From Lentzea waywayandensis (lineage in GTDB: Bacteria; Actinomycetota; Actinomycetes; Mycobacteriales; Pseudonocardiaceae), in assembly GCF_900115955.1 (NCBI RefSeq), contig NZ_FOYL01000002.1:310001-374000 (forward strand): 64,000 nt of DNA. The letters run 5' to 3'. Position 1 is the stretch's first letter, and every line of letters begins with the position of its first letter. The translations under genes were made by a program, and so were the position numbers. The notes below the pieces were generated by a model, which did not search any database, was not told the DNA's origin, and saw only the letters and a program-made list of their open reading frames with translations. This document shows, in pieces, positions 1 to 7,779 of the stretch.

Positions 1-779
1 TGCGGCGGGAGCACTGCGGCGGCAGGCTCGACGTCGAGTGGCTTCACGGCGCGGACGACGGCCGAGTGCATCCCGTCCGCCGCCTCGAACGCCGGGGTGA
101 TCTCGATGCCGGTGAAACCGGCCGCCCGCAGGCCTTCGCGGTACTCGGTGAAGGTGAGGGCTCCGGCGACGCAGCCGACGTAGGACCCGCGCTCGGCCCG
201 CTCGGCGGGTGTGAGGCGATCGTCCGCGACGACGTCGGAGATGCCGAGGCGGCCGCCGGGACGCAGGACGCGGAAGGTCTCGGCGAACACGGCGGGCTTG
301 TCGACGGAGAGATTGATCACGCAGTTGGAGATCACGACGTCGATGGTGTTGCCGGGCAACGGGATTGCCTCGATGTCGCCCTTGAGGAACTCGACGTTGG
401 CGGCACCGGCCTTCTCCGCGTTCGACAGGGCCAACGCGAGCATCTCGTCGGTCATGTCCAGGCCGTAGGCCTTGCCGGTGGCGCCCACGCGACGGGCGGA
501 GAGCAGGACGTCGATGCCACCGCCGGAGCCCAGGTCCAGCACCCGCTCCCCTTCGCGGAGCTCGGCGACGGCGACCGGGTTGCCGCAGCCGAGTGACGCG
601 GCCACCGCCGCTGCGGGCAGTTCGTCGCGCTGGGCCGCCGGGTAGAGCGTGGCGCCGAAGGTCTCGTCGATCTCCGCGGTCTGCGGTCCACAGCACCCGC
701 CTCCACCCTCGACGACGGCGGTCGCGGCGGCGGCGTAGCGGGCGCGGACGGTCTCGCGCAGCTCGGTCTGCTCGCTCAT
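1..779 (-). CDS. arsM: Arsenite S-adenosylmethionine methyltransferase ArsM (truncated by window edge)
   Basis: Cytoplasmic enzyme that methylates arsenite with SAM as methyl donor. The ATG is at 777-779; the frame stays open to the left edge, so the C-terminus is missing. Visible are an N-terminal Cys pair (C29/C30), C65 in LGCGNPVA, the class I SAM-binding motif LDLGSGGG near residue 81, C153 in SNCVINL and C203 in GCVAG. This is the set of spaced cysteines expected for arsenic binding and methyl transfer in ArsM. It is divergent from arsR1 across 79 bp carrying ArsR-like half-sites, so arsenic-responsive repression is the natural inference. Family assignment is secure; only the carboxyl end is unseen. 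Confidence 0.92.
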   Translation of the reverse strand, partial: MSEQTELRETVRARYAAAATAVVEGGGGCCGPQTAEIDETFGATLYPAAQRDELPAAAVAASLGCGNPVAVAELREGERVLDLGSGGGIDVLLSARRVGATGKAYGLDMTDEMLALALSNAEKAGAANVEFLKGDIEAIPLPGNTIDVVISNCVINLSVDKPAVFAETFRVLRPGGRLGISDVVADDRLTPAERAERGSYVGCVAGALTFTEYREGLRAAGFTGIEITPAFEAADGMHSAVVRAVKPLDVEPAAAVLPP

Positions 780-801
780 GAGCGATCTACCTCCAGGCTG
801 T

Positions 802-855
802 ATTGAAGTCTGTCTATGCAGTGTTGCGCGAAGCCCGTAGTGCCGTCAATATTGA
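802..855. promoter_or_regulatory. arsM/arsR1 divergent promoter with ArsR-like boxes
   Basis: A perfect 10-bp palindrome TCAATATTGA lies at 846-855 and a further ATTGAA half-site at 802-807, in the only space between the divergent arsM and arsR1 starts. AT-rich dyads of this sort are typical ArsR/SmtB targets. The palindrome ends 3 bp before the arsR1 ATG, where a ribosome binding site would normally be, so repressor binding would overlap the translation start region. Binding is inferred. Confidence 0.6.
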
Positions 856-858
856 AAT

Positions 859-1212
859 ATGTCGAAGCAAGAGTCGGGCTGCTGCGAGCCGCTGCCGGAA
901 GAGCCGCTGGCCGCGGCACAGGCGGTGGAGCTGTCGGCGATGTTCAAGGCGCTCGGCGACCCGGTGCGGCTGCGACTGCTGTCGATGATCGCTTCTCGAA
1001 CCGAGGGCGGGGTCTGCGTCTGCGAGCTGACGCCCGCGTTCGAGCTGTCCCAGCCCACGATCTCGCATCACCTCAAGCTGCTGCGCCAGGCGGGCCTGGT
1101 CGACTGCGAGCGCCGGGGCACGTGGGTCTACTACTGGGTCCGCCCGGAGACGACCGATCGGATGGCCGCGATGCTGAGCAGCGTGAGCGATCGGCGACCG
1201 GTCACGGCCTGA
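859..1212 (+). CDS. arsR: ArsR-family arsenic-responsive repressor (arsR1)
   Basis: Winged-helix metalloregulator of 117 residues. The recognition helix region reads SQPTISHHLKLLRQAGLV (about 65-82). A CVCEL motif (C53, C55) matches the As(III)-binding ELCVCDL-type site of ArsR, and an additional Cys pair sits at residues 8-9. Arsenite binding would release DNA. It is divergent from arsM and its 3' end overlaps the convergent monooxygenase gene by 11 bp. No Shine-Dalgarno sequence precedes the ATG; an operator-like palindrome occupies that place, so the mRNA may be leaderless. It is probably autoregulated and controls arsM. Confidence 0.9.
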   Translation: MSKQESGCCEPLPEEPLAAAQAVELSAMFKALGDPVRLRLLSMIASRTEGGVCVCELTPAFELSQPTISHHLKLLRQAGLVDCERRGTWVYYWVRPETTDRMAAMLSSVSDRRPVTA

Positions 1213-2176
1213 TCGCCGCGGCGATCTTCGCGACCGCTGCCTTCGCGGTCGGCCCGACCCCGATCAGCGTCGCGGACGCCGGGCCGGTCCAGCCGCCGTA
1301 GCCGAGCAGATGCAGGCGCGGCTCGTCCACGGCCGTGGTGCCGTCAACGGCGACGCGACCGTCGGTGTCGCGCAGTCGCAGCGGTGACAGGTGGCTCAGG
1401 GCCGGGCGGAATCCGGTGCACCACACCACGACGTCCGCGCCGGACAGGGCTTCGACGTCTATCGAGGTGGCCACGAGCAGTCCGCTGTCACGGGCCTCGC
1501 GCACCGGCGGCACAGCCACGATGTCGCCGAGTCCGCTGACGCTGCCGCGCCGGGTGGCGATGTCGAACAGCGCTTTGCCGTCGATCTCGTCCGGCATGTA
1601 CCGCGGCGGCCGGCGGGTCATCCAGGTCAACTCGGTGTGCGGCGCGAGGTCGGCGGCGATCTGGGCACCGGAGTTGCCGCCGCCGACCACGACGATCCGC
1701 TGACCGGCGAACTCGAGCGGGTCGCGGTAGTCCACGGTGTGCAGTTGGCGGCCGGGCAGGTCGACCAGCGGCCGGAAGGGCCGCCACCAGGTGCCCGTCG
1801 CGCTGACGACGTGCCGCGCCGACCAGGTTCCGGAGTCGGTGCGCACCAGCAGCCGGTCGCCGTCGCGGATCACCGAGGTCACCTGGACGGGCCGGTGGAC
1901 GGGGATGTCGTAGCGCTTCTCGTAGGCGGCGAGGTAGTCGACGACGTGCCGCGCGGTCGGGTAGCCGTCCGGAAAGGACGGCATGGGCCAGCCGGGCAGG
2001 GAACTGTGGCGGGCGACGGAGAACAGGCGCAGCGAGTTCCACGTAAATGGCCAAGCCCCGCCCGGCAAGGGTTGCGCGTCCAGCACCACGTGGTCGATGC
2101 CCGCGCGGCGCAGGTAGAAGGCGGCGGCCAGCCCTGCCTGACCGCCGCCGATCACCACGACGTCAGACTCGAGCAC
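1202..2176 (-). CDS. arsO: Flavin-dependent monooxygenase of the ars operon (ArsO-like)
   Basis: FAD/NAD(P)H-dependent oxidoreductase of about 324 residues, last gene of the arsR2-acr3 operon. The N-terminal dinucleotide fold VVVIGGGQAGLAAAFYLRRAG binds FAD, and a second motif VVVGGGNSGAQIAADL in the middle binds NAD(P)H, an arrangement shared by flavin monooxygenases and by ArsO proteins of actinobacterial ars operons. The substrate of ArsO is not settled; a redox role on arsenicals is inferred from context. The GTG at 2174-2176 is preferred because it sits just before the FAD fold and overlaps the acr3 stop by 14 bp; a start at 2203 would lengthen the overlap to 41 bp. Confidence 0.78.
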   Translation of the reverse strand: MLESDVVVIGGGQAGLAAAFYLRRAGIDHVVLDAQPLPGGAWPFTWNSLRLFSVARHSSLPGWPMPSFPDGYPTARHVVDYLAAYEKRYDIPVHRPVQVTSVIRDGDRLLVRTDSGTWSARHVVSATGTWWRPFRPLVDLPGRQLHTVDYRDPLEFAGQRIVVVGGGNSGAQIAADLAPHTELTWMTRRPPRYMPDEIDGKALFDIATRRGSVSGLGDIVAVPPVREARDSGLLVATSIDVEALSGADVVVWCTGFRPALSHLSPLRLRDTDGRVAVDGTTAVDEPRLHLLGYGGWTGPASATLIGVGPTAKAAVAKIAAAIRP

Positions 2177-3236
2177 GAGCCACCCATCGGCGCCGCAGCC
2201 CAAGGCTGACGTAGACGAGTCCGACGAGCACGGGCACCTCGATCAGCGGCCCCACCACACCTGCCAGAGCCTGGCCGGAGGTCACGCCGAACACGCCGAT
2301 CGCGACGGCGATGGCGAGCTCGAAGTTGTTGCCCGCCGCGGTGAACGCCAGCGTCGTCGTCCGCTCGTAGGACAGCCCGGACGCCTTGCCCAGCGCGTAG
2401 GAACCGGCCCACATGACGGCGAAGTAGACGAGCAACGGCAGCGCGATGCGGGCGACGTCGAGCGGCCGGCCGGTGATGTTCTCACCCTGCAGCGCGAACA
2501 GGATGACGATCGTGAACAGCAGGCCGTACAGGGCGATCGGGCCGACCCGCGGCAGGAACTTGGACTCGTACCAGTCCCGGCCGCGCGACCGCTCCCCCAG
2601 CTTCCTGCTCAGGTAGCCGGCCAGCAGCGGGATACCGAGGAAGATCAGCACGGACTGGGCGATCTCCCACGCGGAGAAGTCGACCGCGGCGGTGTCCAGG
2701 CCGAGCCACCCCGGCAGCAGATCGAGGTAGAACCAGCCGAGCACGCCGAACATGACGACCTGGAACACCGAGTTCAACGCCACCAGCACCGCGGCGGCCT
2801 CGCGGTCACCGCAGGCCAGGTCGTTCCAGATGATGACCATCGCGATGCACCGGGCGAGACCGACGATGATCAAGCCGGTCCGGTACTCGGGCAGATCCGC
2901 GAGGAAGATCCACGCCAGCGCGAACATCAACGCGGGACCGAGCACCCAGTTCAGCACCAGCGACAGCACCATCGTGCGCCTGTCACGGGTGACGGTGTCG
3001 AGCCTGTCGTAGCGCACCTTCGCGAGCACCGGGTACATCATCAGCAGCAGGCCAAGGGCGATCGGCAGCGACACCTCACCGATCTTCACCGCGTCCAGCA
3101 CGCCCTGCAGGCCGGGGACGAACCGGCCGAGCAGCAGTCCGGCGACCATGGCGACGCCGATCCACACCGGCAGGAACCTGTCCAGGAAGGACAGTCGGTG
3201 CAGCACGTCCGGTGCCGCTGTTTCCTTGGTGCTCAA
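2163..3236 (-). CDS. acr3: Arsenite efflux permease Acr3
   Basis: Inner-membrane arsenite/H+ antiporter of the BART superfamily, 357 residues with about ten hydrophobic segments. Diagnostic features are the GLARCIAMVIIWNDLACGD segment, whose C130 corresponds to the essential thiol-binding Cys of Acr3, and a conserved FTAAGNNFELAIAVAIG segment toward the C-terminus. It lies 19 bp downstream of arsR2 and overlaps the flavin monooxygenase, giving an operon arsR2-acr3-arsO. Export of As(III) made by ArsC across the membrane is the established role. Length and motifs are normal, with no sign of damage. Confidence 0.95.
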   Translation of the reverse strand: MSTKETAAPDVLHRLSFLDRFLPVWIGVAMVAGLLLGRFVPGLQGVLDAVKIGEVSLPIALGLLLMMYPVLAKVRYDRLDTVTRDRRTMVLSLVLNWVLGPALMFALAWIFLADLPEYRTGLIIVGLARCIAMVIIWNDLACGDREAAAVLVALNSVFQVVMFGVLGWFYLDLLPGWLGLDTAAVDFSAWEIAQSVLIFLGIPLLAGYLSRKLGERSRGRDWYESKFLPRVGPIALYGLLFTIVILFALQGENITGRPLDVARIALPLLVYFAVMWAGSYALGKASGLSYERTTTLAFTAAGNNFELAIAVAIGVFGVTSGQALAGVVGPLIEVPVLVGLVYVSLGLRRRWVARARV

Positions 3237-3255
3237 CAGGTTCTCCTGGGAAAGG

Positions 3256-3585
3256 TCAGTCGCAGCAGGCGCTGCTGTCGCGCAGCGGTCCGCCCGGCGC
3301 CAGCACCGCGGCGAGTGTGTCGATGGCGGCGTTGTCGATGCGGTACCAGCTCCAGGTGCCGCGGCGTTCGCGGCTGAGCACGCCGGCCTGCACGAGGATC
3401 TTCAGGTGGTGGCTCAGCGAGGACTGCGGCATGTCGAACTGGTCGGCGAGGTCGCAGAAGCACGCTTCCTGACCCTCGGTCCGGCGTACGAGGCTGACCA
3501 GCTCGACGCGGATCGGGTCGCCGAGCGCCTTGAACAGGCGGGCGGCGGTCGCCGAGTCGAGCAGCGTCTGGTCCGGGCTCGTCAT
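3256..3585 (-). CDS. arsR: ArsR-family arsenic-responsive repressor (arsR2)
   Basis: Second metalloregulator of the island, 109 residues from the ATG at 3583-3585; longer upstream frames lack support because they would cross the operator. It carries the As(III)-type motif CFCDLADQF (C42, C44), the recognition helix MPQSSLSHHLKILVQAGVL, and a C-terminal Cys pair (107-108). It differs clearly from arsR1 in sequence. It heads the operon with acr3 and the flavin monooxygenase, and is divergent from arsC, so it most likely controls both directions and itself. Confidence 0.9.
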   Translation of the reverse strand: MTSPDQTLLDSATAARLFKALGDPIRVELVSLVRRTEGQEACFCDLADQFDMPQSSLSHHLKILVQAGVLSRERRGTWSWYRIDNAAIDTLAAVLAPGGPLRDSSACCD

Positions 3586-3607
3586 GACGATGACCCTAGC
3601 GGCTTGG

Positions 3608-3623
3608 ATTGACAAAAGTCGAT
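3608..3623. promoter_or_regulatory. Putative ArsR operator between arsR2 and arsC
   Basis: The dyad ATTGACAAAAGTCGAT has one mismatch between 6-bp arms with a 4-bp centre, and continues into GTCGATAC. The octamer GTCGATAC recurs in the inverted repeat at 6639-6684 at the third ars promoter, suggesting one regulator for both places. It sits 23 bp before the arsR2 start and 58 bp before the arsC start. Binding is inferred. Confidence 0.55.
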
Positions 3624-3680
3624 ACACGGGGTGTGATCTGCATCGACGTACTTCGGTCCAAGGTGCCAAGGAGAACCACC

Positions 3681-4082
3681 GTGTCCAAGACCCCCGAGGT
3701 GCTGTTCGTCTGCGTGCACAACGCGGGCCGTTCCCAGATGGCCGCGGCACTGCTGCAGCACTACGGCATGGGCCGCATCGCCGTCCGCTCGGCCGGATCC
3801 GAGCCTGCCGAGAAGGTCAACCCCGCAGCCGCGGCGGCGCTCGCCGAGTGGGGACTCGACATCACCGCCGAGGTCCCGTCGAAGCTCACGACCTCCGACG
3901 TCGAAGCGTCCGACGTGGTGATCACGATGGGCTGCGGCGACACCTGCCCGGTGTTCCCCGGCAAGCGCTACCTCGACTGGCAGCTCGAAGACCCGGCCGG
4001 ACAGGGCATCGACGCCGTGCGGCCGATCCGTGACGACATCGACCGCCGCGTGCGCGGTCTCGTCGCCGAACTGCTCGGCTAA
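3681..4082 (+). CDS. arsC: Arsenate reductase, low-molecular-weight phosphatase fold
   Basis: Cytoplasmic enzyme reducing arsenate to arsenite for Acr3 export; 133 residues. The catalytic loop CVHNAGR is the C-x5-R signature (C11, R17) of the LMW tyrosine-phosphatase fold, and EDPAGQGID supplies the acidic residue. C85 and C89 in MGCGDTCP could act as resolving cysteines for thioredoxin; mycothiol-dependent turnover, as in other actinobacterial ArsC, is equally possible. GTG at 3681 was chosen because AAGGAGA lies 6 bp upstream; starts further upstream would fall inside the operator. It ends with a 4-bp overlap against the convergent MFS gene. Confidence 0.93.
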   Translation: MSKTPEVLFVCVHNAGRSQMAAALLQHYGMGRIAVRSAGSEPAEKVNPAAAAALAEWGLDITAEVPSKLTTSDVEASDVVITMGCGDTCPVFPGKRYLDWQLEDPAGQGIDAVRPIRDDIDRRVRGLVAELLG

Positions 4083-5272
4083 CGCCGTGGCACGCTGGCG
4101 GTCGACAACGCGGCCGCCAGCACCCCGATCAGGCCCAGCACCACGAACACCGCCGGATAACCGCCGAGCCACGCCGCCATGGCGCTGCCCGCCCACGGTG
4201 CGATCGCGGCCGTGAGCATGACCGGCGCGGTGAGCAGGCCGTTGAGCTGTCCGTAGTGGACAGCACCCCAGCGATCGGTGATCGCCGTCGCCTGCACCAG
4301 CGTGAAGATCCCGCGCGTGACGCCCGCGAGGACCGAGCCCGCGATCAGCAGCAGCGCCGGGCCGGGTACGACTCCCAGCAGTGCGGTCACGGCCGCGCTG
4401 ACCAGGAGGACCGCCAGGGTGCGGGTGCGCACGGTGGTTCTCGCGGACAACCTGGCGTAGCCGAGCCGGCCGAGCACCTGCCCGACGCCACCCAGCCCGA
4501 GCGCGATCGCGGCGGCCGAGGTGGTCATGCCACGTTCGGTCAGCAGCGGGACGAGGTTGATCACGACGGCGTACACGCTGAACGCGGCCAGGCTCATCGC
4601 GACCACGAGCACCAGGAACGGCCTGCTGCGCGCCACCGCCGACGGCGTGTGGACGGTCTCGTGTTCGAGGGCGGGCCACGGCAGCCGCAGTCCGAACAGG
4701 TGCAGCGGGATCGTGGTGACGGCGAGGAATCCGGCGAGCACGAGATAGGTGCCGCGCCAGCCCAGGTGGTCGTTGAGCACGGCGGTCAGCGGCGCGAACA
4801 CCGTGCTCGCCAGGCCGGCGACCAGGGTGAGCACGGTCAGCGCGGACACGCGGCGCGGCCCGTACCAGCGGGTGAGCGCCGCGAACGCGGGAGCGTAGAA
4901 GATTCCGGCCATCGCGACACCGGCCAGCAACCAGGAGGCGGTGAACCACACCAGCGACTCCGCGGTCGCCAGCGCGACCAGTGCGAACACGGCGACGATC
5001 GAGCCGGTCGTCATGATGGCGCGTGGGCCGTGCCGGTCGAGCAGCCTGCCCACTGGAATGCCGACCAGGCCGGCGACGATCTGACTCGCGGAGAACCCGG
5101 CGGTGATCGCGGCGTGCGACCACCCCGTGCGCGCACCGATCGTCGGCAGCAGCACGGGAAACGCGTAGTACAGGATTCCCCAGCTGATGATCTCCGTGGT
5201 GCACAGGACGATCAGCACGCGGCGCAGCCCGGCGTCGATGCCGGGCCGCGCCGTCGTGGTGTCAGCGGGCAC
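4079..5272 (-). CDS. MFS transporter in the ars island
   Basis: Major facilitator superfamily permease, 397 residues, with about twelve predicted membrane segments and the loop motif VGRLLDRHGPR between segments 2 and 3. It follows the flavoprotein gene on the same strand with an 11-bp overlap, so the two are translationally coupled. Location between arsC and the third ars promoter suggests export of an arsenical or an oxidised product of the flavoprotein, but the sequence does not identify the substrate. It is not recognisable as Acr3, ArsB or ArsP. MFS assignment is firm; the arsenic role is inference. Confidence 0.8.
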   Translation of the reverse strand: MPADTTTARPGIDAGLRRVLIVLCTTEIISWGILYYAFPVLLPTIGARTGWSHAAITAGFSASQIVAGLVGIPVGRLLDRHGPRAIMTTGSIVAVFALVALATAESLVWFTASWLLAGVAMAGIFYAPAFAALTRWYGPRRVSALTVLTLVAGLASTVFAPLTAVLNDHLGWRGTYLVLAGFLAVTTIPLHLFGLRLPWPALEHETVHTPSAVARSRPFLVLVVAMSLAAFSVYAVVINLVPLLTERGMTTSAAAIALGLGGVGQVLGRLGYARLSARTTVRTRTLAVLLVSAAVTALLGVVPGPALLLIAGSVLAGVTRGIFTLVQATAITDRWGAVHYGQLNGLLTAPVMLTAAIAPWAGSAMAAWLGGYPAVFVVLGLIGVLAAALSTASVPRR

Positions 5273-6593
5273 TGGGCGCGAGGCCGATCGTCAGCTCACC
5301 GTGCTCCGGCGAGCCGCAGCAGCCGCCCTCGTTCTTCTGCTCCTCCGGTGCGTCGAACACGCCCGCGCCGCCGCACACCCCGGTCTCGGGCAGCACGAGC
5401 TCGACGCGGCTCGCCGCCTCGTGGTCACCGGCGATCGCGGCCACGACGGACCGTGCCTGTTCGTAGCCCGTCAGCGACAGGAACGTCGGCGCCCGGCCGT
5501 AGCTCTTCATGCCCACCAGGTAAACACCCGGCTCGGGGTGCCGCAGCTCGTTTTCACCATGTGGATAGACGGTGCCGCACGAGTGGACGTTCGGGTCGAT
5601 CAACGGCGCCAGCTTCGTCGGCGCCTGCAGCACCGGGTCCAGGTCGAGCCGGATCTCCGACAGCCACGACAGGTCCGGCCGGAACCCGGTCAGCACCACG
5701 ACCTCGTCGATCCCCTCGATCTGGTGGCCGTCGAACGACTCCAGCGTGAGGCGGCCATCCTCCGCCCGTTCGACGGCAGCGGTGCGGAACCCGGTCGCGG
5801 TCGCGATGTGCCCGGCCTCCGCGGCCTTCTGGGCCCGCAAGCCCAGAGCACCACGCGCCGGCAGCTGGTCCGCCTCGCCACCGCCGAACACGTTGCCGAC
5901 GGCACCGCGGCGCAACAGCCACACGATCTCCGTGCCGGGCTCCTGCTCCGCGAGGTCCGCCAGCACGACCAACGCGGTCAGCGCCGAGTGCCCGCTGCCG
6001 GCGACCGCGATCCGCCTGCCCGCGTAGCGAGCGCGCTCGGCCACGAGATCCGGCACGCGGTAGGTGATCCGCGCGGCCGCCGCCTTCTCCCCCACCGCCG
6101 GAAGTCCGTCGCCACCGAGCGGGTTCGGCGTGCCCCAGGTGCCGGACGCGTCGATCACCGCACGCGCCGTGATCCGCTCCTCCCCCGCCGCGGTCTCCAC
6201 GTGCACGGTCAGCGGCTCGTTCTCGCGCCCGGAGTCGACGATCCGGTCCCGCCCACGCCGAGCCAGACCGACCACGCGGGCACCGAACCGCACCCGGTCG
6301 CCCAGCACCTCGGCCAGCGGCCGCAGGTAGCTCTCCACCCACTCCCCGCCGGTCGGGTAGGCGTCACCGTCCGGCCGCACCCAGCCGGTCTCCCTCAGCA
6401 GTCGCTCCGCCGCCGGGTCGACGAGTTCGCTCCACTGCGAGAACAACCGAACGTGGTTCCACTGCGACACGGCTGCACCAGCGTGGTCGCCCGCCTCCAG
6501 CACGAGCACCCGCTCGCCCCGTTCGACCAAGTTCGCCGCCGCGGACAAACCCGCAGGTCCGGCACCCACTACGACGACCGGCAACTCGCTCAC
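5262..6593 (-). CDS. FAD-dependent oxidoreductase with Cys-rich tail (ars-linked)
   Basis: Flavoprotein of 443 residues with N-terminal FAD-binding VVVVGAGPAGLSAAANLVERG and an internal NAD(P)-binding IAVAGSGHSALTALVV. The C-terminus carries ETGVCGGAGVF and GGCCGSPEHGE, a cysteine pattern similar to the thiol patches of ArsM and ArsR and possibly arsenic-binding. It is the first gene of a two-gene operon with the MFS transporter, behind a promoter with ArsR-like inverted repeats. Inference: it oxidises or otherwise modifies an arsenical that the transporter exports. It resembles the other ars flavoprotein (1202-2176) in general layout but is over 100 residues longer. Confidence 0.78.
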   Translation of the reverse strand: MSELPVVVVGAGPAGLSAAANLVERGERVLVLEAGDHAGAAVSQWNHVRLFSQWSELVDPAAERLLRETGWVRPDGDAYPTGGEWVESYLRPLAEVLGDRVRFGARVVGLARRGRDRIVDSGRENEPLTVHVETAAGEERITARAVIDASGTWGTPNPLGGDGLPAVGEKAAAARITYRVPDLVAERARYAGRRIAVAGSGHSALTALVVLADLAEQEPGTEIVWLLRRGAVGNVFGGGEADQLPARGALGLRAQKAAEAGHIATATGFRTAAVERAEDGRLTLESFDGHQIEGIDEVVVLTGFRPDLSWLSEIRLDLDPVLQAPTKLAPLIDPNVHSCGTVYPHGENELRHPEPGVYLVGMKSYGRAPTFLSLTGYEQARSVVAAIAGDHEAASRVELVLPETGVCGGAGVFDAPEEQKNEGGCCGSPEHGELTIGLAPSAR

Positions 6594-6603
6594 CGCACAC
6601 CCC

Positions 6604-6684
6604 TTGAATCGAAGGATTTCAAATCAACACGGCGGACTGTATCGACGTGGATCGATTGACGCAACCATCGATCCGTGTCGATAC
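6604..6684. promoter_or_regulatory. Third ars promoter with large inverted repeat
   Basis: Arms 6639-6656 and 6667-6684 (18 bp each, 16 matching, 10-bp spacer) form a long dyad starting GTATCGAC and ending GTCGATAC. Closer to the flavoprotein start, TTGAATC at 6604-6610 and GATTTCAA at 6615-6622 form a second, imperfect dyad. The GTCGATAC octamer is shared with the arsR2/arsC promoter. The likely function is ArsR binding controlling the flavoprotein-MFS operon. Confidence 0.55.
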
Positions 6685-6714
6685 TTCAGCCGTGACGACC
6701 GCGCCGGCCACTGA

Positions 6715-6903
6715 GCCGCACTCACAGCCGTGTCCACACGGGACTGCTGCTCCGGCGTCGCCGAGACCTCCGTGTACGTGGGCGCGGACTTCCGAGGCCG
6801 AGGCGTCGGCAAAGCCTTGGCGCACAAGCAGGTCAACGCCGCCGACGACGCCGGCCTCCCGCCTGCGACGGTGCAGCCGCATGGTGACCATCTCGCTGCG
6901 TGA
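6715..6903 (+). pseudogene. Remnant of a Bar/ArsN1-type GNAT acetyltransferase
   Basis: This open stretch translates to a peptide with GVAETSVYVGADFRGRGVGK, the acetyl-CoA-binding segment of phosphinothricin acetyltransferase-like GNAT proteins. The flanking residues AALTAVS before it and ADDAGL after it also fit that family. There is no adequate start codon or N-terminal half, and after DDAGL the frame diverges and stops at 6901. A further family-like piece (LRERLARAP) follows in another frame around 6897-6925. ArsN1-type members of this family acetylate arsinothricin and occur in ars operons, so this is best read as a decayed arsN1-like gene. The similarity is from memory of the family and was not searched. 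Confidence 0.55.
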
Positions 6904-6978
6904 ACGGTTGGCTCGTGCGCCTGTCTGTGATGTCAACGTGCACACTGACGGTTTCCCGTTCGACCGAAGGACTGAGCC

Positions 6979-7278
6979 GTGCCCGACCGACCTGAGATCG
7001 TCTGCATCTGCGGCTCTGTGCGGTTCGTGGACGAGATGCGTGCGGCGAACCGTGACCTGACCTTCGCGGGTGCCATCGTCGTCGCGCCAGGCGAAACGGA
7101 CGAGTTGATCACCGACGAGCAGAAGACCGCGCTGGACGCCCTTCACCTGCGCAAGATCGACCTGGCTGACCGGGTTCTGGTCGTCAACCCCGGCGGATAC
7201 GTCGGCGAGTCCACGAGCAGGGAGATCGCCTACGCCCACGCCACCGGCAAACCGATCTCGTTCACCGATCCCGTCTGA
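6979..7278 (+). CDS. Nucleoside 2-deoxyribosyltransferase-like small protein
   Basis: Soluble protein of 99 residues starting at GTG. The opening IVCICGSVRFVDEM and the later DRVLVVNPGGYVGESTSREIAYA resemble the nucleotide-binding loop and the Gly-x-Ser-x-x-E segment of nucleoside 2-deoxyribosyltransferase and related small families acting on N-glycosidic bonds or sensing nucleotides. The length is shorter than classical enzymes (about 150 residues), so activity is uncertain. It stands alone between the arsN1-like remnant and the convergent HxlR gene. The family call is moderate and the substrate is unknown. Confidence 0.6.
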   Translation: MPDRPEIVCICGSVRFVDEMRAANRDLTFAGAIVVAPGETDELITDEQKTALDALHLRKIDLADRVLVVNPGGYVGESTSREIAYAHATGKPISFTDPV

Positions 7279-7285
7279 CCACGTC

Positions 7286-7759
7286 CTAGCCCCGTGCACC
7301 CGCGTCGACATGCGCCAGAAGCCCAGGACCGGCCTCGGGCACGACGTCGTGCGCCGTCATTCGTTCTCCGCAGCAGTCGCACGCCAGCGTGACCCGTGCC
7401 TCGCCGGCGCAGTCGCGATGCCGGTAGTGCACCGGCGGCCCGTCAGGCGCCATGTGGGCGTCGCCCCAGTCCTTGATCGCCAGCAGGATCGGGTAGAGGT
7501 CGTGCCCCTTGCGACTGAGCCGGTACTCGACGTGGTCCCCGTCGACAGCCTGCTGCCGCACCAGGATCTCGTGATCCACCAGCCGGGCGAGCCGGTCCTG
7601 CAGGCGGCTGCGCGGGATTCCCAGGTTGCTTTGGAACGCGTTGAACCGCCGCACGCCCGCGAAGGCCTCCTTCAGGATCAGCAACGTCCACCTGTCCCCC
7701 AGCACCACCAGCGGGCGGGTGATCGAGCAGGGCAGGTCGGCGAGCTGTTCGTACCGCAT
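7286..7759 (-). CDS. HxlR-family transcriptional regulator
   Basis: Winged-helix regulator of 157 residues. It shows the HxlR core CSITRPLVVLGDRWTLLILK at the start, then FNAFQSNLGIPRSRLQDRLARLV as the DNA-binding helices. A C-terminal extension with HRDCAG and ACDCCGERM holds four cysteines that may bind metal or sense thiols. It is divergent from a nitroreductase, and the 85-bp intergenic region contains two 17-bp operators in opposite orientation. HxlR proteins commonly respond to quinones, aldehydes or electrophiles and control detoxifying reductases, which fits this neighbour. Confidence 0.88.
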   Translation of the reverse strand: MRYEQLADLPCSITRPLVVLGDRWTLLILKEAFAGVRRFNAFQSNLGIPRSRLQDRLARLVDHEILVRQQAVDGDHVEYRLSRKGHDLYPILLAIKDWGDAHMAPDGPPVHYRHRDCAGEARVTLACDCCGERMTAHDVVPEAGPGLLAHVDAGARG

Positions 7760-7779
7760 ACCCCGACCCTACCGAAGAT

